DNA from: Marinobacter sp. F4216
GTDB taxonomy: Bacteria > Pseudomonadota > Gammaproteobacteria > Pseudomonadales > Oleiphilaceae
Direction: 5' to 3'
Assembly: GCF_019931195.1 (NCBI RefSeq)
Contig: NZ_JAIOUO010000004.1
Span: forward strand, 310,001-374,000
DNA length: 64,000 nt
The position numbers and the translations under genes were made by a program. Positions 25,637 to 34,302 of the stretch are shown piece by piece. Positions within the stretch are counted from its first letter, which is position 1, and every line of letters begins with the position of its first letter. The notes beneath the pieces were generated by a model. It made no database searches and had not been told where the DNA came from. It saw nothing but the letters and a program-made list of their open reading frames with translations.

Positions 25637-26263
25637 ATGAACCTCCGAAGTCGCACGGCCACCCTATTTGCCCTGTTCTTAACCGCGCCACCGGTGACGG
25701 CTGACATTGGCCTGTCACCTTTTGCCGGGTATCGCATCAGTAGCTCCGTGGATGTTGAGACGGCCGGTGCCAGCACCAGGGACCAGATCGACTTTCGGGA
25801 TTCCGTCAGCTACGGTTTAGTGCTCAATTTCGATCTTGAGGAACCGGGCAAACAGGGAGAGCTGTACTTCGGCCGACAAAGCACCTCGGCACGGCTGGAC
25901 GACGGCCTTTTCGCCCCAGGCGTGGACGCCATCGACCTGACGATTTACCAGCTCCAGTTCGGTGGCCTTTATTTTCCCGGCGGTCAAAACCACGGCGGCT
26001 TCGTATCCGGTGTGCTGGGAATGACACGGCTGGAACCGGAGGATTCACGATTCGAGACCGACCACCGTCTGGCGCTGTCTATCGGGGGCGGCTATCAGTT
26101 CTTTCTGACCGAAGCACTGCGCCTGAGGCTGGATCTTCGAGGGGTGTACACCGCCCTGAATTCGGCAAGCTCGGTATTCTGCTCCGGCGGATGCGAACTT
26201 CGGTTTGCCAGCAGCGGCTACCTGCAGGTTGAGGCGGGCGCGGGGTTGGTGGTTCGTTTCTGA
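25637..26263 (+). CDS. Outer-membrane beta-barrel protein
   Basis: A 208-residue protein with a signal peptide of about 22 residues ending VTA-D. The mature part begins IGLSPFAGYRISSSVDVE and has alternating amphipathic strands such as LYFGRQSTSARL, LQFGGLYFPGG and FVSGVLGMTRLEP; it ends with the aromatic residue F (VRF), the usual barrel-assembly signal. Size and pattern suggest an eight-stranded barrel of the OmpW/OmpA-barrel kind. A cysteine pair (VFCSGGCELRF) near residue 185 is unusual and may form a disulfide in an extracellular loop. Function unknown. Confidence 0.75.
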   Translation: MNLRSRTATLFALFLTAPPVTADIGLSPFAGYRISSSVDVETAGASTRDQIDFRDSVSYGLVLNFDLEEPGKQGELYFGRQSTSARLDDGLFAPGVDAIDLTIYQLQFGGLYFPGGQNHGGFVSGVLGMTRLEPEDSRFETDHRLALSIGGGYQFFLTEALRLRLDLRGVYTALNSASSVFCSGGCELRFASSGYLQVEAGAGLVVRF

Positions 26264-26368
26264 GATTGGGTGGCCGAGGCCAGTCACCCGATCTGTTCAC
26301 CCCACCCCCACCCTGCTACTATCGCAGCCTGCTGATTCTCCACGCCAGTTCGACAACGGATACACCAC

Positions 26369-27166
26369 ATGGACTTCTTCCAGGCCTTCTTTCTTGGTCT
26401 CCTGCAGGGGCTTACCGAGTTTCTCCCCATTTCCAGCTCGGCTCACCTGATATTGACCCCGGCGTTTTTCGGCTGGACCGATCAGGGCGTAGGTTTTGAT
26501 CTGTCCGTGCACCTGGGCACCCTGCTGGCTGTGGTGTTCTACTTTCGCGAGGATGTGTTTGGCATTGCCCGGGACGGACTCATTTCCATGGGACGGCGCA
26601 AGGTGGTTGGTCAGGGTGCTTTGGCCCTGTATCTGGTGATCGGCACCATTCCGGCAGGCCTGGCCGGGCTGGCTTTGCTGGATCTGATCGACAGTACTCT
26701 GCGAGCGGTGGAAGTGATTTTTACCACCACTCTGGTCTTCGGGATCCTGCTGGGCATCGCCGACCTGCTGCCCAAACGCCAGCGAACCCTGGACACCCTG
26801 AACTGGAAAGATGCTCTGCTGGTGGGTATCGCTCAGGCGATGGCACTGGTGCCCGGCACCTCTCGTTCCGGCGTTACCATCACCGCCGGGCTGTTCCTGG
26901 GCATGTCCCGTGAAACCGCCTCCCGGTTTTCCTTCCTGCTGGCCATTCCCATCATTGTGCTGGCATCGTCCGTCAAATTGCTGGAGGTCGCCACGTCGGA
27001 TGTGGTGGTGGACTGGAATGGCTTTCTGATTGGCGGCGTTACGTCCTTCCTGATGGCCATTACCGCTATCCACTTCTTCCTGAAGTGGCTGAATACTGTG
27101 GGTATGTGGCCCTATGTGATCTACCGGATTGTTCTGGCTGGGGTTATTTACGCGGTTTTGATGTAA
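26369..27166 (+). CDS. uppP: Undecaprenyl-diphosphatase UppP
   Basis: An inner-membrane phosphatase that recycles undecaprenyl pyrophosphate to the carrier lipid for peptidoglycan and other envelope polymers; overexpression gives bacitracin resistance, hence the older name bacA. The 265-residue length is normal. EFLPISSSAHL at residues 17-27 and PGTSRSGVT around residue 160 are the two catalytic motifs. Eight hydrophobic spans are visible. It is monocistronic and convergent with uvrD, the gap being filled by long inverted repeats. Confidence 0.95.
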   Translation: MDFFQAFFLGLLQGLTEFLPISSSAHLILTPAFFGWTDQGVGFDLSVHLGTLLAVVFYFREDVFGIARDGLISMGRRKVVGQGALALYLVIGTIPAGLAGLALLDLIDSTLRAVEVIFTTTLVFGILLGIADLLPKRQRTLDTLNWKDALLVGIAQAMALVPGTSRSGVTITAGLFLGMSRETASRFSFLLAIPIIVLASSVKLLEVATSDVVVDWNGFLIGGVTSFLMAITAIHFFLKWLNTVGMWPYVIYRIVLAGVIYAVLM

Positions 27167-27194
27167 TCCGTCGGTTCCTTAACACTGGAGCAGC

Positions 27195-27300
27195 GGGGCT
27201 TGGGAATAACTTTCCAAGACCCGCTCGAGCACATCCCTGTGACGCTTGAGCTCCGCCATCCATGGCTCCGCACAGTTTTGGAAAGTTATTCCCAATCCCC
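27195..27300. repeat. Palindromic repeat unit A (23-bp inverted ends, shared core)
   Basis: A 106-base element bounded by 23-bp inverted repeats at 27195-27217 and 27278-27300 (one mismatch), containing the motif TTGGGAATAACTTTCCAA. Its interior includes a 25-bp core at 27250-27274 that recurs, perfectly and inverted, in unit B. It lies just after the uppP stop. The inverted ends could fold as a long hairpin in either transcript. Confidence 0.8.
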
Positions 27301-27356
27301 ATCAAACTCCTGAGTTGGTCTTTAAGACCTCACGGGCTACGAGTAGATGCCTGACG

Positions 27357-27459
27357 CAGGACGGGGGGTAAGGATTAACAATGTGCGGAGCCATGGATGG
27401 CGGAGCCCAAGCCGCACAGGACGTCTAGAGGCGTTTGTTAATCCTTACCCCCCATCCTG
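27357..27459. repeat. Palindromic repeat unit B (25-bp inverted ends, shared core inverted)
   Basis: A 103-base element bounded by 25-bp inverted repeats at 27357-27381 and 27435-27459 (one mismatch) containing GGGGGGTAAGGATTAACAA. Its core at 27382-27406 is the exact inverse of the 25-bp core of unit A, while the ends differ completely from those of unit A. Between the units lies a further palindrome, GGTCTTTAAGACC at 27317-27329. Together 27167-27488 holds no gene. Confidence 0.8.
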
Positions 27460-27488
27460 TGCTTCCCGATATCACCAAGAAAAATAAA

Positions 27489-29654
27489 TCAGCAGGTCTC
27501 CAACGGCGCGTAAGCCAGCACCAACCACTTGGCGCCATCATCAAAGTTCACCTGCACCCGCGCATGGGCACCACTGCCTTCACAGTTGAGCACGATACCT
27601 TCACCAAACTTCGGATGGCGAACCCGCTGCCCAAGGCTGAAGCCAACCTGTTGAGCGGCATCCTGACTGAACAATCCCTCGTTGGGACGCTCTACCATGG
27701 CCGGACGGGTCACCGTGTTACGCAGGCGGACTTCCTGCAGGCAATCGCCGGGTATCTCCCGAACAAAGCGGGACAACGCGTGAAACTTCTCCTGCCCGTA
27801 TAAACGACGGGATTCGGCGTAAGTGAGCACCAGCTTTTTCATGGCACGGGTGATACCCACGTAGGCCAGGCGGCGCTCCTCTTCCATCCGCCCCGGTTCC
27901 TCAAGGGACATGCTGTGGGGGAAAAGTCCCTCTTCCACACCGGCCAGAAACACCATGGGGAACTCCAGCCCTTTGGCCGAGTGCAAGGTCATCAGCTGGA
28001 CGCTGTCTTCATGCTCACTCGCCTGCGCCTCGCCGGCATCCAGAGCGGCCTGGGCAATAAATTCGGAGAGTGGGTCCACGCCGTCCTCCACCTCAAAATC
28101 CGACAGTGCGTTGACCAGTTCTTCCAGGTTCTCCACCCGGGCCTGGCCTTTTTCGCCTTTCTCACTCGCGTGGTAATCCTTCAGTCCGCTGTCTTCGATA
28201 GTCTGCTTCATCAAGCCCTGCAAGGTGGCGTTGTCGGCCATGCCTGAAAGGCCTTCGATGATGGCCAAGAAGGTCTGCAAACCGGTTTTCGCCCGGCCCT
28301 TCACCTGCCCGGCTTCCAGCAGGCGTTCGGCGGATTCCCACAGGGAAATACCCTGTTCGGTAGCGTATTCCCGCAGGTCCGCCAGGCTCTTGGCGCCGAT
28401 ACCCCGAGGCGGCACATTCACCACCCGCTCAAAGGCGGCATCGTCCCGCCGGTACTGAACCAGACGCAGATAGGCCAGCGCGTTACGGATTTCCTGACGG
28501 TCGTAGAACCGCAACCCTCCATATACCCGGTAAGGAATGCCCTGACGCATCAGCGCTTCTTCCAGCACCCGGGACTGGGCATTGGAGCGATAGAGAATGG
28601 CGGTCTCGCTGCGCAGGTTGCCTTCCTGTACCCAGGCGGAAATGCTGTCAGCAATGTAGTTGGCTTCGTCCTGTTCGTTGAACGCGGCGTACAGGCTGAT
28701 GGGCTCGCCGTCCACTCCGTCGGTCCACAGTTCCTTGCCCAGACGACCCTGGTTGTTGGCAATCACCGTGTTGGCGGCTTTCAGGATGGTCTTGGTGGAG
28801 CGATAGTTCTGTTCCAGTCGCACCAGCCGGGCGTTGGGGAAGTCCTGCTGATACTGCTGGATGTTCTCCACCCTGGCGCCACGCCAGCCGTAGATGGACT
28901 GGTCATCGTCCCCGACCACGGTGAGCGGGACCCGGTTGCTCGCCAGTACCTGAAGCCAGGCGTACTGGATGGTGTTGGTGTCCTGGAACTCGTCCACCAG
29001 AATGTGCTGGAACCGCTTCTGGTAATGGGCCAGCAGTTCGGGCCGGTGCAGCCAGAGTTCGTGGGAGCGCAGTAACAGTTCGCCAAAATCCACCAGCCCG
29101 CCCTGCTGGCAGAGTTTTTCGTACTGGCGGTAGATCTTCACCATGGTGGAAGTGAAGTGGTCACCCGGATTTTCCTGGATGTGATCGGCCCGCAGCCCCT
29201 CGTCCTTCTGGCTGTTGATGAACCATTGGGCCTGCTTGGGTGGCCAGCGAGTCTCGTCGATCTGGTTCTCCCGCATCACCCGCTTAACCAGCCGAAGCTG
29301 ATCGTCGCTGTCCAGCACCTGGAAATTCTCCGGCAGGCCTGCGTCCTGCCAGTGCGAACGCAGCAGACGGTGGGCAATGCCATGGAAGGTACCGAACCAC
29401 AGGCCGCGGGCAGGAATGTTCATCATCTGCTCAATGCGGTAACGCATTTCCTTGGCGGCCTTGTTGGTAAAGGTCACCGCCAGGATGCCAGTGGGCGGCA
29501 CCCGATCCACCGTCATCAACCAGGCAATCCGGTGCACCAGCACCCGTGTCTTGCCGCTGCCCGCTCCGGCCAGCACCAGCAGGTGATCGTTCTGGGCGGT
29601 AACGGCCTCGCGCTGGGCGTCGTTGAGGGGATCGATAATGTGGGAGACATCCAT
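27489..29654 (-). CDS. uvrD: DNA helicase II UvrD
   Basis: A superfamily 1A helicase for nucleotide excision and mismatch repair. The 721-residue length matches E. coli UvrD (720). LAGAGSGKTRVLVHR around residue 28 is Walker A, LVDEFQDTNTIQYAW the Walker B block, VVGDDDQSIYGWRGA motif III, and LMTLHSAKGLEFPMVFLAG motif V. The C-terminal region ends with a Tudor-like segment, VRHPKFGEGIVLNCEG, that in UvrD family proteins contacts RNA polymerase. An ATG at 29654 gives the family N-terminus; a longer start at 29750 is rejected. Confidence 0.96.
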   Translation of the reverse strand: MDVSHIIDPLNDAQREAVTAQNDHLLVLAGAGSGKTRVLVHRIAWLMTVDRVPPTGILAVTFTNKAAKEMRYRIEQMMNIPARGLWFGTFHGIAHRLLRSHWQDAGLPENFQVLDSDDQLRLVKRVMRENQIDETRWPPKQAQWFINSQKDEGLRADHIQENPGDHFTSTMVKIYRQYEKLCQQGGLVDFGELLLRSHELWLHRPELLAHYQKRFQHILVDEFQDTNTIQYAWLQVLASNRVPLTVVGDDDQSIYGWRGARVENIQQYQQDFPNARLVRLEQNYRSTKTILKAANTVIANNQGRLGKELWTDGVDGEPISLYAAFNEQDEANYIADSISAWVQEGNLRSETAILYRSNAQSRVLEEALMRQGIPYRVYGGLRFYDRQEIRNALAYLRLVQYRRDDAAFERVVNVPPRGIGAKSLADLREYATEQGISLWESAERLLEAGQVKGRAKTGLQTFLAIIEGLSGMADNATLQGLMKQTIEDSGLKDYHASEKGEKGQARVENLEELVNALSDFEVEDGVDPLSEFIAQAALDAGEAQASEHEDSVQLMTLHSAKGLEFPMVFLAGVEEGLFPHSMSLEEPGRMEEERRLAYVGITRAMKKLVLTYAESRRLYGQEKFHALSRFVREIPGDCLQEVRLRNTVTRPAMVERPNEGLFSQDAAQQVGFSLGQRVRHPKFGEGIVLNCEGSGAHARVQVNFDDGAKWLVLAYAPLETC

Positions 29655-29852
29655 AGCTGAAATAAGACCTGCGGCTGGTGAACTTCGGACAGCGAAGTAT
29701 AACAGGCCACCGAAAGCCATTTCAGGGCTGGCCTGAAAAACACCGAACACGCTGGCTCAAACCGTGCCATCATAGAACAAACGTGTCCTATGCTGTGACA
29801 TAAAACCAAAGGCAATAACGACAAAAACAACAACCCGACAAGGGCTGGGACC

Positions 29853-31598
29853 ATGGCGCATTACGACTTCATCGTCACCGGCGGCCGCTATTTCGACGGT
29901 ACCGGTGCTCCCTCTTCGATCCGCAACGTGGCCATCCGCGATGGCCGGATTGCCCGGGTCAGCAGCGATCCGATTCCCGAAGACCTGGCTGATCGAATCA
30001 TTGATGCCACTGGAAAATGGATCACGCCAGGCTTCCTGGACACCCACACCCACTACGATGCCGAGATGCTGGTGAGCCCCAGCCTGTCGGAGTCCATCCG
30101 TCACGGAGTGACCACGGTGCTGGTGGGCAGTTGTTCCCTGAGCATGGTGTGTTCGGACTACGAGGACGCCTCGGACATTTTCACCCGGGTGGAAACCGTG
30201 CCCCGGGAACGGGTGTTGCCCATCCTGCGGGACAATAAATGCTGGTCTACCCCCAGGGAGTGGGTGGAGTATGTTCGCCAGCTACCTCTGGGCCCCAACG
30301 TGATCAGCCTGCTGGGCCACAGTGACCTGCGTGTCGGGGTGATGGGGCTTAGTCGGGCCACAGACCTTTATGAGCAGCCCACCGAGCCCGAAATGCTGCA
30401 CATGGAAGGCTTGCTGGAAGAAGCCCTGGAGGCGGGTTTCCTTGGGCTATCCACCATGTGCCTGAAGTGGGACAAGGTGGACGGAGACCGGGAATGGTCC
30501 AAGAGTCTGCCCAGCACCTACGCCCATTGGAAGGAAGTTTCCCGTCTGAACAAACTGGTGCGCCGCTATGGCCGGGTGCATCAGGGCGCCCCCAATGCCG
30601 CCACCCCGTTACAGATTACCCAGTACATCCGGGAATGCCTGGGCTGGCTTCGCAATCCGTTGAAGACCACGCTGATCAGCCAGATGGATCTCAAGGGCAG
30701 CGGCTACCTGAATTTCCTGACCAGGCTGACCTCCAAAGTTACCAACCTGCTGCGGGGGGATTTCCGCTGGCAGGTGCTGCCTACCCCGTTCACCGTCTAC
30801 GCCGACGGCATCGACGTGGTGTTCTTCGAGGAATTCGGCGCCGGCGAAATGGCCCTGGACCTGAAAGACGAGATGGAGCGCAACGAGCTGTTGCAGGACG
30901 AGTCCTATCGCCGGGATTTCCGCAAGTTCTACGGCGAGAAACTCAGCCCCCGGGTCTGGCAGCGAGACTTCGGCGACGCCATGATCATCGACTGCCCGGA
31001 CCAGTCCCTGATTGGCAAAAACTTCGACGAAGTGGCCCGCGAGCGGGGCATTCATGTGGTGGACCTGTTCCTGGACCTGGTGGTGGAGCACGGCAAGGCC
31101 ATCCGCTGGTACACCACCGTGGGCAATCACCGCAAAGACGTGCTCAAGAAACTGGTCAGAGATCCGAGATCACTGATCACCTTCAGCGATGCCGGCGCCC
31201 ACATCCGCAACATGGCGTTCTACAACCTGCCGCTTCGGATGCTCAAACTGGCCAAGGAAGCCATCGACGAAGGCAACCCCATCATGACCATGGAGCAGGC
31301 GGTGCACCGGCTCACTGGCGATCAGGCCAACTGGTTTAATGTCGATGCGGGTACGATTCGCGAAGGGGACCGGGCCGATGTGGTGGTCATCGATCCGGAC
31401 GGATTCGATCAGAACCTCGAAGCCGTGCATTGGGCAGAGATGGAGAACTTCGGACTGAAACGACTGGTGAACCGGAACCCCGGCATCGTGAAGTACGTTC
31501 TGGTGAATGGACAGATGGCGGTGGATAACGAGGAAATCGTACCGGAGCTGGGCACAGCGAAAGGCTTTGGTAGCTTTATTCCCGCACAACGCTTTTGA
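29853..31598 (+). CDS. N-acyl-D-amino-acid deacylase family amidohydrolase
   Basis: A 581-residue metal-dependent amidohydrolase resembling D-aminoacylases. ITPGFLDTHTHYDAEM around residue 60 contains the metal-binding HxH, VGSCSLS near residue 90 the cysteine position of the family, and FSDAGAHIRNM near residue 445 the catalytic aspartate. Characterised members remove acyl groups from N-acyl-D-amino acids; a substrate cannot be stated and the long insert around 230-330 differs from the typical 480-residue enzymes. There is no signal peptide. The gene is convergent with gabD through a GC-rich hairpin. Confidence 0.82.
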   Translation: MAHYDFIVTGGRYFDGTGAPSSIRNVAIRDGRIARVSSDPIPEDLADRIIDATGKWITPGFLDTHTHYDAEMLVSPSLSESIRHGVTTVLVGSCSLSMVCSDYEDASDIFTRVETVPRERVLPILRDNKCWSTPREWVEYVRQLPLGPNVISLLGHSDLRVGVMGLSRATDLYEQPTEPEMLHMEGLLEEALEAGFLGLSTMCLKWDKVDGDREWSKSLPSTYAHWKEVSRLNKLVRRYGRVHQGAPNAATPLQITQYIRECLGWLRNPLKTTLISQMDLKGSGYLNFLTRLTSKVTNLLRGDFRWQVLPTPFTVYADGIDVVFFEEFGAGEMALDLKDEMERNELLQDESYRRDFRKFYGEKLSPRVWQRDFGDAMIIDCPDQSLIGKNFDEVARERGIHVVDLFLDLVVEHGKAIRWYTTVGNHRKDVLKKLVRDPRSLITFSDAGAHIRNMAFYNLPLRMLKLAKEAIDEGNPIMTMEQAVHRLTGDQANWFNVDAGTIREGDRADVVVIDPDGFDQNLEAVHWAEMENFGLKRLVNRNPGIVKYVLVNGQMAVDNEEIVPELGTAKGFGSFIPAQRF

Positions 31599-31601
31599 TT
31601 G

Positions 31602-31633
31602 CCCCGCCCGGCCAGTAAGCGGCGGACGGGGCG
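31602..31633. terminator. Imperfect hairpin between convergent genes
   Basis: GCCCCG at 31602-31607 pairs with CGGGGC at 31628-31633, with further inner pairing interrupted by mismatches. It lies between the deacylase stop (31598) and the dehydrogenase stop (31647). GTTTGCC follows on the plus strand, a poor U run. Confidence 0.45.
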
Positions 31634-31646
31634 TTTGCCAGACGAA

Positions 31647-33098
31647 TCAGAATCCCCGTGGGACGGTCTGCGCCTCAACGAACTCGAACAGGCCTTCCAG
31701 ACCGCCTTCGCGACCAATGCCCGAGGCCTTCATGCCGCCAAACGGCGCTTCCGGGGTCGGGCCGGTGCCGGTGTTCCAGCCACAGTGGCCAAAGCGCAGA
31801 CCCGCCGCGACCCGCTGGGCCCGCTTGGCATCATTGGTGAACACGTAGGACGCCAGCCCGAATTCGGTATCGTTGCCCGCCTCAATCACTTCCTCTTCTG
31901 TCCTGAACAGGGCCATGGGCACCAGCGGACCAAAGGTTTCTTCCCGATAGCAACACATGTCCCGGGTCACGCCGGTCACCACCGTCGGTGGAAAGAACAG
32001 ACCATCCCCCAGATCCTGCGGTGACTTGCCGGCCACCAGATCGGCACCCTTATCCAGCGCGTCCTCCAGGTGACGTTTGACCTTATCGAACCCGGCCTTG
32101 TTAATGAGCGGGCCTATATCCACATCGCCGTTGATGCCATTACCCACGGTCATCTTTGCCACGCGCTCGGCCAGTTTCTCGCCGAAAGCGTCGGCTACGG
32201 CTTCATGCACGAAAATCCGGTTGGCACACACGCAGGTCTGGCCACCACCCCGGAATTTGTTGGCGATCAGGTTGTCCGCCGCGGCGTCCAGGTCGGCATC
32301 ATCGAAGACGATAAACGGCGCGTTGCCACCCAGCTCCAGAGCGAGCTTCTTGACCTGTTCAGCGGTATCCAGAATCAGCTTGCGCCCCACTTCGGTGGAA
32401 CCGGTGAAGCTCAGCATCGGTACGTCTGGGCTCTCACACAGCACCTTGCCGATCACGCTGGCCTTACCCATCACCAGGTTGACCATACCCTCGGGCAGGT
32501 CCACATGCTTATCCAGCAGGGTGAACAGGGCGATCATTGTCAGCGGGGTTTCACTGGCGGGCTTGATGACTGACGGACACCCGGCCGCCAACGCCGCCGA
32601 GAGTTTCTTGGCGATCATGCCAATCGGAAAGTTCCAGGGGGTAATCAGACCGGCCACGCCAATGGGACGATAGTGCACGGTCCAGGAACAGCCCCGCGCC
32701 TTGTCGGGCAGCTCATGGGCGTCCAGCGCCTGCACGTGCTTGGCGCAGTAATCGAAAAAGCCGGCGGCGTAATCCACCTCACCCTGGGCTTCCTGCAGGG
32801 GTTTGCCATGCTCCATGCAGAGAATCCGGCCGACTTCCTCTTTATTCGCTTTCAACGCATCGCGGATGTCTTCCAGCCACTTCTTTCGGGTGTCGATGCT
32901 GTAGGGCTCGGTCAGCCTGAGAGCCGACTTGCCAGCTTCGACAGCGGCCTGCACGTTGGCTTCAGACAGGGAGGCCACCTGTGCAATGACGTCCCCGGTC
33001 GCCGGATTGTAGACATCGAAGGTATCCCCCGGTGCATCCTCGATCCATTGACCACCGATATAGCCTGTCAGCTTTTCCAGCAGTGGTGACTCGATCAT
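31647..33098 (-). CDS. gabD: Succinate-semialdehyde dehydrogenase
   Basis: An NAD(P)-dependent aldehyde dehydrogenase that oxidises succinate semialdehyde in GABA breakdown. The 483-residue length equals E. coli GabD (482). LELGGNAPFIVFDDADLDAA near residue 255 carries the catalytic glutamate and GGGQTCVCANRIFV near residue 285 the catalytic cysteine, both with the GabD-specific sequence around them. FTGSTEVGR lines the cofactor site. GGAGGAG about 8 bases upstream fixes the start at 33098. It is divergent from the deacetylase-fold gene at 33272, which may share its regulation. Confidence 0.92.
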   Translation of the reverse strand: MIESPLLEKLTGYIGGQWIEDAPGDTFDVYNPATGDVIAQVASLSEANVQAAVEAGKSALRLTEPYSIDTRKKWLEDIRDALKANKEEVGRILCMEHGKPLQEAQGEVDYAAGFFDYCAKHVQALDAHELPDKARGCSWTVHYRPIGVAGLITPWNFPIGMIAKKLSAALAAGCPSVIKPASETPLTMIALFTLLDKHVDLPEGMVNLVMGKASVIGKVLCESPDVPMLSFTGSTEVGRKLILDTAEQVKKLALELGGNAPFIVFDDADLDAAADNLIANKFRGGGQTCVCANRIFVHEAVADAFGEKLAERVAKMTVGNGINGDVDIGPLINKAGFDKVKRHLEDALDKGADLVAGKSPQDLGDGLFFPPTVVTGVTRDMCCYREETFGPLVPMALFRTEEEVIEAGNDTEFGLASYVFTNDAKRAQRVAAGLRFGHCGWNTGTGPTPEAPFGGMKASGIGREGGLEGLFEFVEAQTVPRGF

Positions 33099-33271
33099 CT
33101 CGCATTCTCCTCCGTAACTGACTGAATCCCTGTGGGGGATGCAGTTGCGTTGATTCCAAGTGTCTTCCATAGTGGATGCTGAATCAGGGGCTGTAAAGTC
33201 ATCACCGGGGCTTTTGATACCCGGGCGTCCGGGCCTATACTCGGAGACAGAAAACCAAGGAGGTCGGATTT

Positions 33272-34285
33272 ATGAAAGCGTTTTTTCATCCTGCACAGGA
33301 TCAGCACATCCCCAAGACCTACTTAACCCGTGGCCAGATGCGTCAGCCACAGGAAGTGCCAGACCGAACCGGACACATGCTCGAAGGTCTGAAGGAAATG
33401 GGCATTCCCGTGCTGCAGCCATCCGACCAGGGCGCCCGCCCGATCTCCAAAGTCCACGACCTCGGTTACCTGCGATTCCTGGAATCCGCTCACCGACGCT
33501 GGAAGGAGATGGACGACTGGGGTGACGAGGTCATTTCCAATATTTTCGTGCGCTCGCCCAACCACCTGACCGGCATTCTTGCAGAGGCGGCCCGCTACCA
33601 GGCCGACGGCAGCTGCCCGATTGGCGAGAACACCTGGAAAGCCGCTTACTGGTCTGCGCAGACCGCCCTCGGTGCTGCCGACGCCCTGATCGCCGGCGAA
33701 CGCCATACCTACGCTGTCTGCCGCCCGCCCGGCCACCACGCCCGCCGGGATGCCGCCGGCGGTTTCTGCTACCTGAACAACTGCGCGATTGCCGCCGAGC
33801 ACCTGAAAACCCGTTTCCCGCGCATCGCCATCCTGGATACGGACATGCATCATGGCCAGGGCATTCAGGAAATCTTCTACGATCGCAGCGATGTGCTGTA
33901 CGTCTCCATCCACGGCGATACCACCAATTTCTACCCGGTTGTCACCGGTTTCGAGAACGAGCGGGGTGAAGGCGAAGGCTTCGGCTACAACATCAACCTG
34001 CCGATGCCCCATGGCTCATCGGAAGACGATTTCTTTGCCAGGCTTGAGGAGTCGCTGGCCGCGATCCGGCTGTTCCAGCCAGACGCCCTGATTCTGGCGC
34101 TGGGCTTTGATGTGTACAAAAACGACCCGCAGGCCAAGGTGTCGGTGTCGTCGGAAGGCTTCCGCCGGCTGAGCACCCATATCGATCATCTGGGCTTGCC
34201 CACGCTGGTGGTTCAGGAAGGAGGGTATGATCTGGACGCCCTCAGCGAGAACGTCCAGCAATTCTTCAAGGGCATGGCCGGCTAG
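33272..34285 (+). CDS. Histone-deacetylase-fold hydrolase (acetylpolyamine amidohydrolase type)
   Basis: A 337-residue zinc hydrolase. RPPGHHARRDAAGGFCYLNN contains the catalytic histidine pair H155-H156, LDTDMHHGQG the zinc ligands D191 and H193, and LALGFDVYKND the third ligand. Bacterial relatives deacetylate acetylpolyamines. This fits the adjacent gabD, since both act in polyamine and GABA catabolism, but that link is inference. AAGGAGG lies before the ATG. Its 3' end faces thiI after four bases. Confidence 0.87.
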   Translation: MKAFFHPAQDQHIPKTYLTRGQMRQPQEVPDRTGHMLEGLKEMGIPVLQPSDQGARPISKVHDLGYLRFLESAHRRWKEMDDWGDEVISNIFVRSPNHLTGILAEAARYQADGSCPIGENTWKAAYWSAQTALGAADALIAGERHTYAVCRPPGHHARRDAAGGFCYLNNCAIAAEHLKTRFPRIAILDTDMHHGQGIQEIFYDRSDVLYVSIHGDTTNFYPVVTGFENERGEGEGFGYNINLPMPHGSSEDDFFARLEESLAAIRLFQPDALILALGFDVYKNDPQAKVSVSSEGFRRLSTHIDHLGLPTLVVQEGGYDLDALSENVQQFFKGMAG

Positions 34286-34302
34286 TCCATCAGGACGCCG
34301 GC
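34277..34302. other. Hairpin across the deacetylase/thiI convergent stops
   Basis: GCCGGC occurs at 34277-34282 and 34297-34302, able to pair across a 14-base loop that contains both stop codons. The arms are coding sequence of the two genes. A 6-bp GC-rich stem could arise by chance, so this is only weakly supported by itself. Confidence 0.3.

Noticed and set aside
27195..27459. Integron attC site or insertion sequence
   Set aside because: The inverted ends do not match the attC core sites, and no integrase or transposase is near. The region is too short for an insertion sequence.
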